Shown here one piece after another: positions 42,018-42,682 of a stretch of DNA of 42,682 nucleotides. The stretch comes from CAYFHQ01 sp964342805 (GTDB taxonomy: Bacteria > Bacillota > Clostridia > Peptostreptococcales > Acidaminobacteraceae). The notes under the pieces are model-generated. The model made no database searches. It saw nothing but the letters and a program-made list of their open reading frames with translations, and was not told the origin of the DNA. The first letter of the stretch is position 1, and every line of letters begins with the position of its first letter. The stretch spans positions 1 through 42,682 of the forward strand of contig CAYFHQ010000023.1 of NCBI GenBank assembly GCA_964342805.1, given 5' to 3'. Made by a program: the position numbers and the translations under genes.

Positions 42018-42682
42018 TTAGATCCCATGGATTCTTCGGGCTGCCAGGACCGTATTCTCTGCCAGGGTAGCAATTGTAGTTGCCCCAACACCACCAGGTA
42101 CCGGTGTTCTAGACCCTTCAACTCGCTCAACAGACTCCACGTCCACGTCACCGATAATCCGGCCGTCCACTTCATGAATACCCACGTCAACAATTACTGC
42201 ACCGGGTTTCACCATGTCTGCAGTAACAAAATTAGGTCGGCCTACAGCTGCTATTAGGATGTCTGCCTTGCGGGCATGGTCCACGAGTCCCTTTGTTCTG
42301 GAGTGGCAAATGGTGACTGTTGCATTACGCTCCAAAAGTAAGAGGGCCATTGGTTTGCCCACCACATTGGACCGGCCCAGTACCACAGCATGTTTACCTG
42401 CCAAATCCACTCCGGCATGTTCTAACAATTTCACTGCCCCATAAGGGGTGCAGGGGAAGAGGCCGGGTTCACCTATAGCCAGCTTGCCCATATTTAAGGG
42501 GTGGAATCCGTCCACGTCTTTTTCAGGGGCAATGGTTGCTATGACCTTTTCTTTGGAAATGTGCTTGGGTAGGGGCATCTGGACCAGTATGCCGTGGACA
42601 GCAGGGTCCGTATTCAGACTGGCCAACTGGCTCAAGAGCGCATCTTCTGTAATGTTTTCAGGCAGGTAGAGGACCTCGGCGT
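42018..42682 (-). CDS. folD: FolD bifunctional methylene-THF dehydrogenase/cyclohydrolase (partial)
   Basis: The C-terminal 221 codons of FolD, which interconverts methylene-, methenyl- and formyl-tetrahydrofolate using NADP. The frame runs off the right edge of the window, so the N-terminus with its catalytic lysine is missing. Visible are GILVQMPLPKHI, the KDVDGFHP loop, the Rossmann motif VLGRSNVVGKPMA and the C-terminal PVPGGVGATTIATL. The stop lies 117 bp upstream of the glycolipid operon start. Confidence 0.96.
   Translation of the reverse strand, partial: AEVLYLPENITEDALLSQLASLNTDPAVHGILVQMPLPKHISKEKVIATIAPEKDVDGFHPLNMGKLAIGEPGLFPCTPYGAVKLLEHAGVDLAGKHAVVLGRSNVVGKPMALLLLERNATVTICHSRTKGLVDHARKADILIAAVGRPNFVTADMVKPGAVIVDVGIHEVDGRIIGDVDVESVERVEGSRTPVPGGVGATTIATLAENTVLAARRIHGI

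Noticed and set aside
1..42682. tRNA or rRNA genes
   Set aside because: Reading the intergenic regions on both strands showed no cloverleaf with a TTCGA-type T-loop and no rRNA segments.

Overview
The window looks like a chromosomal segment of a low-to-middle GC Firmicute of the class Clostridia. The evidence is strong GGAGG-type ribosome binding sites, many hairpin-plus-T-run terminators, Fur and MarR control, a RelQ-type alarmone synthetase, an anaplerotic pyruvate carboxylase, UgtP-type glycolipid glycosyltransferases and LysM-anchored exoenzymes. An anaerobe related to Fusibacter or Acidaminobacter is my guess only; no rRNA or other decisive marker is present. Nearly all genes lie on the minus strand. 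The exceptions are a serine recombinase at the left edge and one small unknown gene near 26.8 kb.

Layout. 1-1.6 kb: an AT-rich large serine recombinase that stops 4 bp from the 3' end of rlmD, probably the end of an integrated element. 1.6-8.5 kb: rlmD, an unexplained structured intergenic stretch, a Fur-controlled pair (heme-type membrane protein plus AraC regulator), a MarR-controlled trio (regulator, cation/proton antiporter, methyltransferase-like protein), a second Fur box driving a short orphan transcript, and a stand-alone rpsD. 8.6-11 kb: an ABC-F ATPase preceded by a leader peptide and an intrinsic terminator, the layout of ribosome-mediated attenuation. 11-17.8 kb: housekeeping and hypothetical genes (two HAD phosphatases, two further enzymes of methyltransferase and hotdog thioesterase type, an FMN-binding lipoprotein, a metallophosphoesterase, RelQ, a radical SAM protein). 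17.9-26.7 kb: a CssRS-like two-component system, a sirtuin, a YibE/F membrane protein, two tandem secreted 5'-nucleotidases each ending in a LysM domain, and a universal stress protein. 26.7-32.7 kb: two small genes of unknown role, rlmN coupled to a PHP phosphoesterase, a 2-hydroxyacid dehydrogenase, and a c-di-GMP pair (PilZ protein and HD-GYP response regulator). 33-42.7 kb: pyruvate carboxylase, a membrane-anchored RCC1-repeat protein with a 3 x 42 bp repeat in a shifted frame at its end, a three-gene glycolipid/flippase operon, and folD cut by the window edge.

The points most worth a second look are the rlmD-associated recombinase, the ABC-F attenuator, the Fur-controlled orphan transcript at 7.55-7.79 kb, and the frame-shifted repeat tail of the RCC1 protein. 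I did not find a clearly new multi-gene defence or mobile system inside the window. The recombinase suggests that accessory DNA continues to the left of base 1.
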